Of a DNA stretch of 47,412 bases, positions 1 through 7,363 are shown piece by piece. A model generated the notes under the pieces. It made no database searches, had not been told where the DNA came from, and was given only the letters and a program-made list of their open reading frames with translations. Position numbers and translations under genes: made by a program. The stretch spans positions 1-47,412 of the forward strand of contig JAEWXC010000097.1 of NCBI GenBank assembly GCA_023396115.1. Direction: 5' to 3'. The stretch comes from Actinomycetes bacterium (GTDB lineage: Bacteria > Actinomycetota > Actinomycetes > Propionibacteriales > Nocardioidaceae). How positions within the stretch are numbered: position 1 is the first letter of the stretch; every line of letters starts with the position of its first letter.

Positions 1-18
1 TGTGACCCACTTCACCCT

Positions 19-50
19 GCTTGCTCTTGCAAGCGCTAACAAAAGTTAGC
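19..50. promoter_or_regulatory. Two abutting 6-4-6 dyads, likely operator of the XRE regulator
   Basis: Two perfect inverted repeats lie end to end: GCTTGC-TCTT-GCAAGC (19-34) and GCTAAC-AAAA-GTTAGC (35-50). Both are 16 bp with the same 6-4-6 layout and similar half sites. They lie just before the XRE gene at 62, the usual place for an autoregulatory operator. A promoter must overlap them, but I see no clear -35/-10 pair. Confidence 0.6.
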
Positions 51-61
51 ACCATGGAGGC

Positions 62-454
62 ATGGACACGGGCAAGGTGCACCGCACCGCGAAGTCGCTG
101 GGGGACTACCTCAAGGACCAGCGGTTGGGTGCGCACCTGTCACTGCGCCAGCTCGCCGAGCAGGCCGGTGTCTCCAACCCGTACCTGAGCCAGATCGAGC
201 GCGGCCTGCGCAAGCCCTCGGCCGAGGTGCTGCAGCAGATCGCCAAGGCTCTGCGGATCTCCGCCGAACAGCTCTACATCCAGGCCGGGATCCTCAGCCC
301 CGAGGACGGTGTCGGCGGTTCCGTCGAGCTCGCCGTGCTGGGGGAGACCCGGCTCACCGAGCGGCAGAAGCAGTCGCTGCTCGACGTGTACCAGTCCTTC
401 CTGGCCCTCAACGCCGACCAGGACCGCACGGAGCCGGAGCAGTCGGGGGACTGA
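62..454 (+). CDS. XRE-family helix-turn-helix transcriptional regulator (Rv0474-like)
   Basis: This is a 130-residue DNA-binding regulator. Residues 13-72 form a Cro/CI-type HTH, with the recognition region SNPYLSQIERG at 38-48 followed by KPSAEVLQQIAKAL. The C-terminal half has no recognised domain and ends in an acidic tail. It lies 48 bases before an hbhA-like gene, the same order as Rv0474-hbhA in mycobacteria, so it probably controls itself and perhaps that block (inference). From memory, Rv0474 has been reported as a copper-responsive regulator; no metal site is evident here. The start is the ATG at 62. A GGAGG at 56-60 leaves only one base of spacing, so translation may be leaderless-like or may begin at the GTG at 77. 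Confidence 0.85.
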   Translation: MDTGKVHRTAKSLGDYLKDQRLGAHLSLRQLAEQAGVSNPYLSQIERGLRKPSAEVLQQIAKALRISAEQLYIQAGILSPEDGVGGSVELAVLGETRLTERQKQSLLDVYQSFLALNADQDRTEPEQSGD

Positions 455-502
455 GCGCGATCCCGAGAGCACCGCAATCCAACCACCGCAGGAGGAAGCA
501 CC

Positions 503-1339
503 ATGGCCAAGACCACCTTTGACATCCCCGTCACCGCCACCCGGCCGCTCTACGCCGGCGTCGGCGTGACCGACCTGGCCGTCGAGACCGTCCGCGAGTT
601 CGTCGCCGACGTCACCAAGAAGCTCGTCGAGGCGCAGGCCGACGTGACCGCCAAGGTCGCCGACGTGCAGAAGTCGCTCGAGCCCGCCGTCCTGCGCGAG
701 GCCGCCGTGACCGCCGTCAACGAGCGCGTCGAGGCCCTGCAGGCCGACGCCAAGGCCCGCCGCACCGCCGTCGAGGCCCGCGTGGCCGAGTTCCAGGGTG
801 AGGTCCGCGGCTACCCGGCCAAGGTCCAGGCCCGCATCGACGAGAACGTCGCGGCCACCAACAAGGCCTACGCCGACCTGGCCCAGCGCGGCGAGTCGCT
901 GGTCGAGCGGATCCGCAAGCAGGAGTCGACCCAGGCCGCCGAGGCCGCGGTGAAGACCACCGCCGCCAAGGCCAAGACCACCCGCACCCAGGCCACCAAG
1001 GCCGCCGCGAAGGCCGTCGACAAGGCCGTCGACAAGGCTGCCGCCGAGGTCACCGAGGCCGTCGCCGACGTGAAGGCCGAGGTCAAGAAGACCACCCGCA
1101 CCGCCACCAAGCCGGCCGCCAAGAAGGCCCCGGCCAAGAAGGCGCCCGCCAAGAAGACCGCGACCAAGACCGCCGCGAAGCCGGCCGCCAAGAAGGCCCC
1201 GGCCAAGAAGGCGCCCGCCAAGAAGACCGCCGCGGAGAACGCCGAGGCCAGCGCCAAGGCGACCGCCACCGCCGCCACCACCGCGGTGACCAACGTGGCC
1301 AAGGCCGTCTCCGAGGGTGCCGAGAAGGTCGGCGACTGA
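503..1339 (+). CDS. hbhA: Heparin-binding hemagglutinin (HbhA)-like Lys/Ala-rich protein
   Basis: This 278-residue protein has the HbhA plan: an N-terminal part with no signal peptide, a long heptad-rich coiled-coil region (about 25-195), and a Lys/Ala/Pro-rich basic tail (about 195-250) with AKKAPAKK repeats resembling histone H1. In mycobacteria HbhA is a surface adhesin whose lysine-rich tail binds heparan sulfate. In non-pathogens such proteins may act on the cell surface, in lipid or wall organisation, or bind nucleic acid; the role here is unknown. The neighbours (XRE gene upstream, DUF2516 downstream) support orthology. The start ATG has AGGAGG at 490-495, seven bases upstream. A 53-bp exact direct repeat lies in the tail. 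A strong hairpin follows the gene. Confidence 0.82.
   Translation: MAKTTFDIPVTATRPLYAGVGVTDLAVETVREFVADVTKKLVEAQADVTAKVADVQKSLEPAVLREAAVTAVNERVEALQADAKARRTAVEARVAEFQGEVRGYPAKVQARIDENVAATNKAYADLAQRGESLVERIRKQESTQAAEAAVKTTAAKAKTTRTQATKAAAKAVDKAVDKAAAEVTEAVADVKAEVKKTTRTATKPAAKKAPAKKAPAKKTATKTAAKPAAKKAPAKKAPAKKTAAENAEASAKATATAATTAVTNVAKAVSEGAEKVGD
1109..1230 (+). repeat. In-frame 53-bp direct repeat (69-bp period) inside hbhA
   Basis: Bases 1109-1161 and 1178-1230 are identical and start 69 bases apart, i.e. 23 codons. They encode residues 203-220 and 226-243, each beginning KPAAKKAPAKK. Unequal recombination between them would change tail length in frame. Confidence 0.9.
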
Positions 1340-1372
1340 AGAGAACCGGAGCAGCTGACGCTGTTCTGAACC

Positions 1373-1413
1373 CACCGGACCCCCGACCGCATGCCGCGGC
1401 CGGGGGTCCGGTG
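1373..1413 (+). terminator. Hairpin terminator after hbhA
   Basis: A perfect 13-bp stem (CACCGGACCCCCG at 1373-1385 with its complement at 1401-1413) encloses a 15-base loop. No T-run follows, as is common in high-GC actinobacteria. It separates hbhA from the separately promoted DUF2516 gene. Confidence 0.7.
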
Positions 1414-1460
1414 CGTCTGCCGCGGGTGCCGCACCTCCCCCGGGCCGTGGGTCGGGCACG

Positions 1461-1466
1461 TAGGGT
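1461..1466 (+). promoter_or_regulatory. -10 box TAGGGT, leaderless promoter of the DUF2516 gene
   Basis: TAGGGT fits TANNNT and ends six bases before the GTG start at 1473. This is the spacing expected if transcription starts on the start codon. Confidence 0.6.
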
Positions 1467-1472
1467 CAGGGT

Positions 1473-1766
1473 GTGAACCTGATGCTGTTGCCGTTCGGTG
1501 CGGGCCTGGGCCTGGTCCTCTTCCTGGTCCTGCTCGGACTGAAGATCTACGTGCTGGTCAGCGCGCTCTCCTTCCCCGCCGAGGCGTTCACCGCCGCCGG
1601 CAAGCTCACCAAGCAGGGCTGGGGAATCATCCTGGGCATCGGGGTCGCCGCCGAGCTGATCTTCGGCTCCGGGCCGGTCAGCATCGTGAACCTGGCCTTC
1701 ACCGTGGCCGCCATCGTCTACCTGGTCGACGTCCGACCGGCCCTGCGCGAGGTGCTCGGCCGCTGA
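1473..1766 (+). CDS. DUF2516 family small membrane protein (Rv0476-like)
   Basis: This is a 97-residue hydrophobic protein with about three membrane segments (roughly 5-30, 50-66 and 70-88). The pattern FTAAGKLTKQGW followed by a terminal AIVYLVDVRPALREVLG is what I associate with the DUF2516 family, found next to hbhA in mycobacteria. Its function is unknown. The GTG start is chosen because the hydrophobic protein begins there and a -10 box lies six bases upstream; there is no Shine-Dalgarno, in line with a leaderless transcript. Conserved linkage suggests a role tied to the envelope or to HbhA, but this is inference. Confidence 0.8.
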   Translation: MNLMLLPFGAGLGLVLFLVLLGLKIYVLVSALSFPAEAFTAAGKLTKQGWGIILGIGVAAELIFGSGPVSIVNLAFTVAAIVYLVDVRPALREVLGR

Positions 1767-1839
1767 GCAGCGGCACCGAGCGCTCGGCTAGCATCGCCCG
1801 ACCACCCCCGACCACGCCCCGAACCTGCGAGGAACACCG

Positions 1840-2190
1840 ATGATCCTGCACTCCGAAGAGCGCCCCTGGGGCTCCTGGCACGTCCTCGACGACGGCCAGG
1901 GGTACAAGGTGAAGCGGATCCACGTGAAGCCCGGTCAGCGGCTCTCGTACCAGACCCACGAGCACCGCTCGGAGCACTGGGTGGTCATCTTCGGCATCGC
2001 CACCTGCCTGATCGACGGCGAGACCGTCGTGTGCGGCCCCGGCCACTCGGTCGACGTGCCGCAGGGCGTCGCGCACCGGATCATCAACGACCACGCCGAG
2101 GAGCTCGTGATCATCGAGGTCCAGCACGGCGCCTACACCGGCGAGGACGACATCTGCCGGCTCGAGGACGACTACGGCCGCGAGGGCTGA
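1840..2190 (+). CDS. Stand-alone phosphomannose isomerase type II-like cupin protein
   Basis: This 116-residue single-domain cupin resembles the C-terminal isomerase domain of ManC/AlgA-type bifunctional enzymes. RPWGSW (9-13 region), PGQRLSYQTHEHRSEHW (31-47, metal-binding His40, His42 and His46 candidates), DVPQGVAHRI (72-81) and the ending EDDICRLEDDYGR are typical. It would interconvert fructose-6-phosphate and mannose-6-phosphate, supplying mannose for GDP-mannose. No pyrophosphorylase domain is attached, so it could be catalytic on its own or a sugar-binding relative. It borders the glycopolymer locus and converges on rmlCD. A possible -10, TAGCAT, lies at 1789-1794. The start ATG has a weak GAGG upstream. 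Confidence 0.8.
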   Translation: MILHSEERPWGSWHVLDDGQGYKVKRIHVKPGQRLSYQTHEHRSEHWVVIFGIATCLIDGETVVCGPGHSVDVPQGVAHRIINDHAEELVIIEVQHGAYTGEDDICRLEDDYGREG

Positions 2191-2205
2191 CGTCCCGGGG
2201 GTCTC

Positions 2206-2258
2206 GGCAGGCTCGACCACCGCGGCAGGCTCGACCACCGCGGCAGGCTCGACCACCG
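2206..2258. repeat. Three tandem 18-bp repeats in the cupin/rmlCD convergent junction
   Basis: The unit GGCAGGCTCGACCACCGC occurs three times head to tail (2206-2223, 2224-2241, 2242-2258, the last missing its final base). It fills most of the 82 bases between two convergent stops. The words look like a short dispersed intergenic repeat that I recall from Nocardioides-type genomes. A weak hairpin (ACCACC/GGTGGT, 2252-2269) follows. Confidence 0.9.
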
Positions 2259-2272
2259 GGTGAGGTGGTGGC

Positions 2273-3655
2273 TCAGGCCAGGTGGTCGGCCAGGGAGTCG
2301 CGCCAGTCCCGCGGGGTGAACCCGGTGGACCGCAGCTTGTCCAGCGACATCGTCGAGACCGACGGTCGCGGCGCCAGGTCCTTGCCCGCGCCGTAGGCCT
2401 CGGTGCTGGTGGGGCTCACCCGGTCCGGGTCGGCCCCCACCCCGGCGAACACCGCACGAGCGACCTCGTGCCACGACACCGCCGGCCCGTCGCCGGTGAC
2501 GTGGTAGGTCCCGTACGGCGCCCGCTGCTCGAGCAGGTGCCGCGTGGCCCGGGCCAGCTCCTCGGCGAACGTCAACCGCCCGACCTGGTCGTCGACCACC
2601 GCCGGGTCGATGCCGCGCCCGGCCAGGTCGGCCATCGTCGCCACGAAGTTGCGTCCCTCGCCGATCACCCACGACGTGCGCAGCAGGTAGTGCCGCGGCG
2701 CCACCCGGACGGCCAGGTCGCCGGCGGCCTTGGTCTGCCCGTACACCCCCAGCGGCGCCAGCGGGGCGTCCTCGAGGTGACCGGTCCCGGGGTCGGCGGG
2801 GGAGTCGAAGACGTACTCCGAGGAGTAGTGCACCAGCGTGAACCCGTGCTCGACGGCCAGCGCCGCCAACACCGCCGGGCCGGTCGCGTTGGCCGCCCAG
2901 GCCCCGACGCGGCCCTGCGGTGACTCGGCGGCGTCGACCGCGGTCCACGCGCCGGCGTTGATCACCACCCCGTACTCGTGCCACGGCCACGCCGCCAGCG
3001 CCGCCCCGTCGGTGAGGTCGAGCTCGGCCCGGGTCACACCGACCGCGCGCGGCAGCGCCGCGAGCAGGGCCCGGCCCACCTGGCCACCTGCCCCCAGCAC
3101 CAGCACCCCCGCCGGGCCGACCGGGTCGACCTCGGCCAGCAGCGGCTGGTGGCGGTCCTTCTCACTCAGCACCGCCTCGGAGAGCGGGATCGGCCAGTCG
3201 ATGCCGATCGCGGGGTCGCCCAGGTCGGCGGCGGGGTAGCGGATCCCCTCGCGCCAGTGCGCGTTGACCAGGTAGGTGTACGCGGTGGCGTCCTCGAGGG
3301 TCTGGTAGGAGTTCCCGACCCCGCGCGGCACGAAGACCGCCACGTCGGTACCCATCTCGAGGGTGAACGTGGCGCCGAACGTCGGCCCCTCACGCATGTC
3401 CACCCACGCCCCGAAGATCCGCCCGGTGGCCAGCGAGACGAGCTTGTCCCACGGTTCGGTGTGGAAGCCGCGGGTCACGCCCCGGTCAGTGTTGAAGGAG
3501 ACGTTGTTCTGCACCGGCCCGAAGTCGGGCAGCCCCGCGGCCACCATCTTCTCCCGCTGCCAGTTCTCCTTGAAGAACCCGCGCGGGTCGTCACGGCGGT
3601 CCAGACGGACCACCAGCAGACCCGGGATCGGGGTGGTCTCGACCAGCGGCCCCAT
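2273..3655 (-). CDS. rmlCD: Fused dTDP-4-dehydrorhamnose 3,5-epimerase / dTDP-4-dehydrorhamnose reductase (RmlC-RmlD)
   Basis: This 460-residue protein joins the last two enzymes of dTDP-L-rhamnose synthesis. Residues 1-175 are RmlC, a cupin epimerase, with RGFH (catalytic-type His65), DPRGFFKE at 23-30 and PRGVGNSYQTLED at 110-122. Residues 183-460 are RmlD, a short-chain dehydrogenase, with a GAGGQVG NAD(P)-binding loop at 188-194, INAGAWTAVDAAE at 232-244 and a YGQTK catalytic pair (Tyr305, Lys309). The usual RmlD STDYVFD motif reads SSEYVFD (278-284). The start ATG overlaps the rmlB stop as TGATG, so the two are translationally coupled. I reject an upstream ATG at 3733 because it would lie inside rmlB and adds non-homologous residues. 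The fusion is known in actinobacteria. Confidence 0.92.
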   Translation of the reverse strand: MGPLVETTPIPGLLVVRLDRRDDPRGFFKENWQREKMVAAGLPDFGPVQNNVSFNTDRGVTRGFHTEPWDKLVSLATGRIFGAWVDMREGPTFGATFTLEMGTDVAVFVPRGVGNSYQTLEDATAYTYLVNAHWREGIRYPAADLGDPAIGIDWPIPLSEAVLSEKDRHQPLLAEVDPVGPAGVLVLGAGGQVGRALLAALPRAVGVTRAELDLTDGAALAAWPWHEYGVVINAGAWTAVDAAESPQGRVGAWAANATGPAVLAALAVEHGFTLVHYSSEYVFDSPADPGTGHLEDAPLAPLGVYGQTKAAGDLAVRVAPRHYLLRTSWVIGEGRNFVATMADLAGRGIDPAVVDDQVGRLTFAEELARATRHLLEQRAPYGTYHVTGDGPAVSWHEVARAVFAGVGADPDRVSPTSTEAYGAGKDLAPRPSVSTMSLDKLRSTGFTPRDWRDSLADHLA

Positions 3656-4653
3656 CACTGCCCCTTCGCGGCGTAGGCCGCCTCGGTCGCCGCCTTGTGC
3701 GGACGCCACCAGTCCTCGTGGGCGCGGTACCACTCGACGGTCGCGGCCAGGCCGTGCTCGAAGTCGCGGTGCACCGGGGTCCAGCCCAGCTCGGTGCTCA
3801 GCTTGGTCGGGTCGATCGCGTACCGCAGGTCGTGCCCGGCGCGGTCGGCGACCAGGTCGATGTCGTCGGCGTCGCGGCCGAAGAGCTCGTTGAGGGCCCG
3901 GGCCACCTGCAGGTTGTCGCGCTCGCCGTCGGCCCCGATCAGGTAGGTCTCCCCGATCCGGCCCCGCTCCACGATGGTGTGCACCGCACGGGAGTGGTCC
4001 TCGGCGTGGATCCAGTCCCGCACGTTGGCGCCGGTGCCGTAGATCCGCGGCCGGACCCCGTCGACCAGGTTGGTGATCATCCGCGGGATGAACTTCTCCA
4101 CGTGCTGGTAGGGCCCGTAGTTGTTGGAGCAGTTCGACAGCGTCGCCCGCACCCCGAACGAACGCGCCCAGGCCCGGACCAGGTGGTCCGACCCGGCCTT
4201 CGTGGCGCTGTAGGGGGAGCTCGGCCGGTACGGGGTGCTCTCGGTGAACCGGTCCGGGTCGTCGAGCTCCAGGTCGCCATAGACCTCGTCGGTGGAGACG
4301 TGGTGGTAGCGGGTGTCGTGACGACGGACCGCCTCCAGCAGGGTGAACGTGCCGACCAGGTTGGTCTGCACGAACGGGCTGGGGTCGTCCAGGGAGTTGT
4401 CGTTGTGCGACTCCGCGGCGAAGTGGACCACCGTGTCGTGCCCGGCGACCAGCTCCTCGACCACCACCGGGTCGGCGACGTCGCCCACCACCAGCCGCAC
4501 CCGGTCGGCCGGCAGCGGAGCCAGCGCCTCGGTGTTGGCGGCGTAGGTGAGCTTGTCCAGGACGGTCACCGTCGCGTCGGTCGCCCCGACGAGGTGGTGG
4601 ACGAAGTTGGCGCCGATGAAGCCGGCACCACCGGTCACGAGAACCCGTTGCAT
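3655..4653 (-). CDS. rmlB: dTDP-glucose 4,6-dehydratase (RmlB)
   Basis: This enzyme converts dTDP-glucose to dTDP-4-keto-6-deoxyglucose, the second step towards dTDP-rhamnose. It has 332 residues, the normal family length. Seen in the sequence: the NAD-binding GGAGFIG at 8-14, the dehydratase triad in STDEVYGD (Thr121, Asp122, Glu123), the YSATK pair (Tyr148, Lys152), and SNCSNNYGPYQHVEKFIPRM, characteristic of RmlB. It is the first gene of a two-gene rmlB-rmlCD operon, with the stop overlapping the next start. A TAGGAT -10 box seven bases before the ATG suggests a leaderless transcript. It is divergent from rmlA. Confidence 0.96.
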   Translation of the reverse strand: MQRVLVTGGAGFIGANFVHHLVGATDATVTVLDKLTYAANTEALAPLPADRVRLVVGDVADPVVVEELVAGHDTVVHFAAESHNDNSLDDPSPFVQTNLVGTFTLLEAVRRHDTRYHHVSTDEVYGDLELDDPDRFTESTPYRPSSPYSATKAGSDHLVRAWARSFGVRATLSNCSNNYGPYQHVEKFIPRMITNLVDGVRPRIYGTGANVRDWIHAEDHSRAVHTIVERGRIGETYLIGADGERDNLQVARALNELFGRDADDIDLVADRAGHDLRYAIDPTKLSTELGWTPVHRDFEHGLAATVEWYRAHEDWWRPHKAATEAAYAAKGQ

Positions 4654-4660
4654 GCCGGTG

Positions 4661-4666
4661 ATCCTA
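4661..4666 (-). promoter_or_regulatory. -10 box TAGGAT, leaderless promoter of rmlB
   Basis: On the minus strand TAGGAT lies seven bases before the rmlB ATG at 4653. It shares the 99-bp divergent rmlB/rmlA region with the opposing box at 4739-4744. Confidence 0.6.
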
Positions 4667-4738
4667 GGCTCCGGGCGGTCGCGACGACCGGCGGTCCGGA
4701 ACCGGGGCGCACCCCTCCCGCGTGGCGCACGTCACCAC

Positions 4739-4744
4739 TAGAGT
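4739..4744 (+). promoter_or_regulatory. -10 box TAGAGT, leaderless promoter of rmlA
   Basis: TAGAGT ends eight bases before the rmlA ATG at 4753. There is no purine-rich ribosome site in between, in line with leaderless transcription. Confidence 0.55.
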
Positions 4745-4752
4745 CCCTCCCC

Positions 4753-5619
4753 ATGCGCGGAATCATCCTCGCCGGCGGAACCGGCACCCGGCTGCACCCG
4801 ATCACCCAGGGGATCAGCAAGCAGCTCGTCCCGGTCTACGACAAGCCGATGATCTACTACCCGCTCAGCACCCTGATGCTGGCCGGGATCCGCGACATCC
4901 TGGTGATCACCACCCCGCACGAGGCGGACTCGTTCAAGCGGCTGCTGGGCGACGGCTCCCAGTTCGGGATCCGGTTGAGCTTCGCCACCCAGCCCGCCCC
5001 CGACGGGCTGGCGCAGGCGTTCCTGATCGGTGCCGACCACGTCGCCGGCCACACCTCGGCGCTGGTGCTGGGCGACAACATCTTCTACGGCTCCGGACTG
5101 GGCACCACGCTGCGCCGCTTCGAGGGCATCGACGGGGCCGCGGTCTTCGGGTACCGGGTCTCCGATCCCCGCGCGTACGGGGTGGTCGACTTCGACGGTG
5201 ACGGCCGCGCCCTGAGCCTGGAGGAGAAGCCGGACCGGCCGCGGTCCAGCTACGCGGTGCCGGGGCTGTACTTCTACGGCACCGACGTGGTGGAGCGGGC
5301 GGCCGCGCTGGAGCCGTCCGCGCGCGGCGAGCTGGAGATCACCGACCTCAACCGCACCTACCTGGAGGAGGGCCGGCTCCAGGTCGAGGTGCTGCCGCGC
5401 GGCACCGCCTGGCTGGACACCGGGACCTTCGACTCGCTCAACGACGCCAGCAACTTCGTCCGCACCCTCGAGGGTCGCCAGGGCACCAAGGTCGGCGCCC
5501 CGGAGGAGGTGGCGTGGCGGATGGGTTGGCTCAGTGACGCCGAGCTGCTCGAGGTGGCTGAGCCGTTGCTGAAGTCCGGTTACGGGCAGTACCTGGTCGA
5601 GCTCGTCACCCACGCGTGA
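4753..5619 (+). CDS. rmlA: Glucose-1-phosphate thymidylyltransferase (RmlA)
   Basis: This enzyme makes dTDP-glucose from dTTP and glucose-1-phosphate and is the entry point of the rhamnose pathway. It has 288 residues, normal for RmlA. The N-terminal nucleotide-binding signature GGTGTRLHP (8-16) is followed by SKQLVPVYDKPMIYYP (22-37), a LGDNIFYG motif with metal-binding Asp108, and EEKP and GTAWLDTGTF motifs in the sugar-binding half. The ATG at 4753 is chosen because homology begins there and a -10 box lies just upstream. The open frame extends back across rmlB, but that part is antisense to a real gene. It is divergent from rmlB and followed by the wzc-like gene after 135 bases. Confidence 0.96.
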   Translation: MRGIILAGGTGTRLHPITQGISKQLVPVYDKPMIYYPLSTLMLAGIRDILVITTPHEADSFKRLLGDGSQFGIRLSFATQPAPDGLAQAFLIGADHVAGHTSALVLGDNIFYGSGLGTTLRRFEGIDGAAVFGYRVSDPRAYGVVDFDGDGRALSLEEKPDRPRSSYAVPGLYFYGTDVVERAAALEPSARGELEITDLNRTYLEEGRLQVEVLPRGTAWLDTGTFDSLNDASNFVRTLEGRQGTKVGAPEEVAWRMGWLSDAELLEVAEPLLKSGYGQYLVELVTHA

Positions 5620-5754
5620 CCCCGGGGTCGCTGGGTAGTTGATCCAGCTGCCGCCCCCGCGTCCTGCCGGGGCGGGTCCGGGTGTCCGTGGAGGGACAGC
5701 ACCCGGTGGGTGTGCCCTCCGGGGGCGCCCGGTGTCACGGCAGTGGGAGGTCTG

Positions 5755-7188
5755 GTGGACGTTCAGGAGTACTGGCGCGTGCTGCGTCAGCAGGTGTGGG
5801 CGGTGGTCGGGTGCACGGTGCTGGTCACCGTGCTGGCCGCCGGCTGGAGTCTGACCCGCACACCGGTCTACGCCTCCACGACCCAGCTGATGGTCTCCTC
5901 CGCGCAGAACGCCAACGCCCTGGAGGCGTTCCAGGGTGGTGCGCTGGCCGCGCAGCGGGTCGCCTCGTACACGGTGCTGGCCTCGGGGCGGCTGATGGCC
6001 CAGCAGGTCATCGACAAGCTCGACCTGGACGCGACCCCTGACGACCTGGTCGGGCGGGTCGAGGCGACCGTCATCCCGGACACGCTGATCATCCAGGTCA
6101 AGGTGCGCGACACGAACGCCAAACGTGCCCAGGCCACGGCCAAGGCCTACGCCGACGAGCTGGTCGTCGCGACCCGCTCCATCGACGGCGAGGTGGACAT
6201 CCCGATCAAGGCGACTGTCATCGACCCGGCGTCGTTCTCCGACGACCCGGTGGCTCCGCGGACCCTGCTCAACGTGCTGGTCGCGTTCCTGGCGGGGCTG
6301 CTGCTGGGTCTGGTCGCGGCGGTGCTGCGGCACCTGCTGGACACGTCGTTGCGCACGCCGGAGGACATCGCCCGGGTCACCGACGCCCCGATCATGGGCA
6401 CGATCGCGGCCGAGGGCACCCAGACCCGCGGCGTGACCATCGACGAGCTGGACAGCCACGCCCCGCGGGTGGAGGCGTTCCGGGTGCTGCGCACCAACAT
6501 CTCCTTCGTCGACATCGACAAGCCGCACAAGGTGCTGGTGGTGACCTCGTCGCTGCCCGAGGAGGGGAAGACCTCCACCGCGGTGAACCTGGCGATCAGT
6601 CTGGCCAAGGCCGGTGTGCGGACCCTGCTGGTCGACGCCGACCTGCGCCGGCCGTCGGTGGCCGGGTGGCTGGGGCTGGAGCAGTCCGCCGGTGTCACCA
6701 CGGTGCTGGTCGGCAAGGTGGCGCTCGAGGACGCGGTGCAGCCCTACGGGACGACCGGGTTGGAGGTGCTGCCGTCCGGCGTGACGCCCCCGAACGCGGC
6801 CGAGCTGCTGCAGACCGACGCGATGGTGGCGCTGCTGGACCGGTTGCGGGCCAGCTACGAGGTCGTCGTCATCGACACCCCGCCGCTGCTGCCGGTGACC
6901 GACGCGGCACTGCTGGCCACCAAGGCCGACGGTGCGCTGCTGGTGACCCGGCACGGCCGGACCAAGCAGGGCCAGGTCGCCGGCTCGGTGGAGCGCCTGG
7001 CCCGGGTCGACGCGACCCTGGTCGGGGTGGTCCGCAACATGGTGCCCGGCGGGAAGCTGGGGCAGTCCTACGGTGGCTACGGCTACGGGTACGGCTACGA
7101 GCCCAAGTCCGAGGAGGATTGGCTGCGTGAGGCCACCGCCGGGGTGGGCCGTCGGATCCGGGACCGGCTCTCTTCGACGCCGTCCTGA
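5755..7188 (+). CDS. Wzc-like polysaccharide co-polymerase / tyrosine autokinase
   Basis: This 477-residue protein fuses a Wzz chain-length domain to a bacterial tyrosine kinase (BY-kinase) and would control polymer length and export at the membrane. Membrane helices lie near 14-31 and 172-192, bracketing the extracytoplasmic Wzz part. The cytoplasmic kinase has Walker A SSLPEEGKTS (265-274, Lys272), Walker A' LLVDADLRRP (291-300) and Walker B VVVIDTPP (370-377). A C-terminal tyrosine cluster (Tyr439, 442, 444, 446, 448 in a Gly-Tyr run) is the expected autophosphorylation site. No partner phosphatase is seen nearby. The GTG at 5755 is preferred because GGGAGG lies at 5745-5750; an ATG at 5710 would add 15 non-homologous residues. 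Confidence 0.92.
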   Translation: MDVQEYWRVLRQQVWAVVGCTVLVTVLAAGWSLTRTPVYASTTQLMVSSAQNANALEAFQGGALAAQRVASYTVLASGRLMAQQVIDKLDLDATPDDLVGRVEATVIPDTLIIQVKVRDTNAKRAQATAKAYADELVVATRSIDGEVDIPIKATVIDPASFSDDPVAPRTLLNVLVAFLAGLLLGLVAAVLRHLLDTSLRTPEDIARVTDAPIMGTIAAEGTQTRGVTIDELDSHAPRVEAFRVLRTNISFVDIDKPHKVLVVTSSLPEEGKTSTAVNLAISLAKAGVRTLLVDADLRRPSVAGWLGLEQSAGVTTVLVGKVALEDAVQPYGTTGLEVLPSGVTPPNAAELLQTDAMVALLDRLRASYEVVVIDTPPLLPVTDAALLATKADGALLVTRHGRTKQGQVAGSVERLARVDATLVGVVRNMVPGGKLGQSYGGYGYGYGYEPKSEEDWLREATAGVGRRIRDRLSSTPS

Positions 7189-7214
7189 CCGCGCCGACCT
7201 CCCCCTTCCGCGAC

Positions 7215-7311
7215 GCCGACCGGGCACTTCTGTGGCGCTGACCGGGCGTTTACGCGACGCTGACCGGGCGTTTACGCGACGCTGACCGGGCACTTGTGGC
7301 CGACCGGGCAG
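7215..7311. repeat. 22-bp tandem repeat array A between wzc and licD
   Basis: Units start at 7215, 7237, 7259 and 7281, with a partial one at 7301; the two at 7237 and 7259 are identical. Each carries GACCGGGC followed by either CACTT or GTTTACG. A degenerate unit may precede at about 7192. The array lies between convergent genes and is the same family as array B at 9692-9886 but in the opposite orientation. Confidence 0.9.
7280..7298 (+). repeat. 19-bp inverted repeat, left copy, bounding licD-flippase
   Basis: CGCTGACCGGGCACTTGTG is the exact reverse complement of 9689-9707. The two are the innermost units of arrays A and B, and they enclose only the licD-like and flippase genes. Confidence 0.85.
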
Positions 7312-7339
7312 ACCCCGCCTCCGCCGAGCCGCGGCACTG

Positions 7340-7361
7340 GGTCAGCGCAGGGTCAGCGCAG
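7340..7361. repeat. Two tandem 11-bp repeats beside the licD stop
   Basis: GGTCAGCGCAG occurs at 7340-7350 and 7351-7361. The licD stop at 7364-7366 sits in a further partial copy. Confidence 0.75.
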
Positions 7362-7363
7362 GG

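Noticed and set aside
62..454. XRE gene as the antitoxin of a toxin-antitoxin pair
   Set aside because: No small toxin gene is adjacent, and the neighbours match the conserved hbhA block.
140..1459. Gly/Leu-rich minus-strand frame opposite hbhA that looks like a structural repeat protein
   Set aside because: The repeats arise from the antisense of the AKKAPAKK codons of hbhA.
5620..5754. Riboswitch or JUMPStart/ops element before the wzc-like gene
   Set aside because: The 135-base leader is GC-rich, but I found no ops core or known aptamer pattern.
4753..7293. Very long minus-strand open frame (about 850 codons) opposite rmlA and the wzc-like gene
   Set aside because: Its translation is a low-complexity mix of Gly, Arg, His and Gln without any family motif; it is a shadow of two clear genes in high-GC DNA. 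Similar long shadows opposite hbhA, galE, wzz-like and TagF/GT4 were dropped for the same reason.
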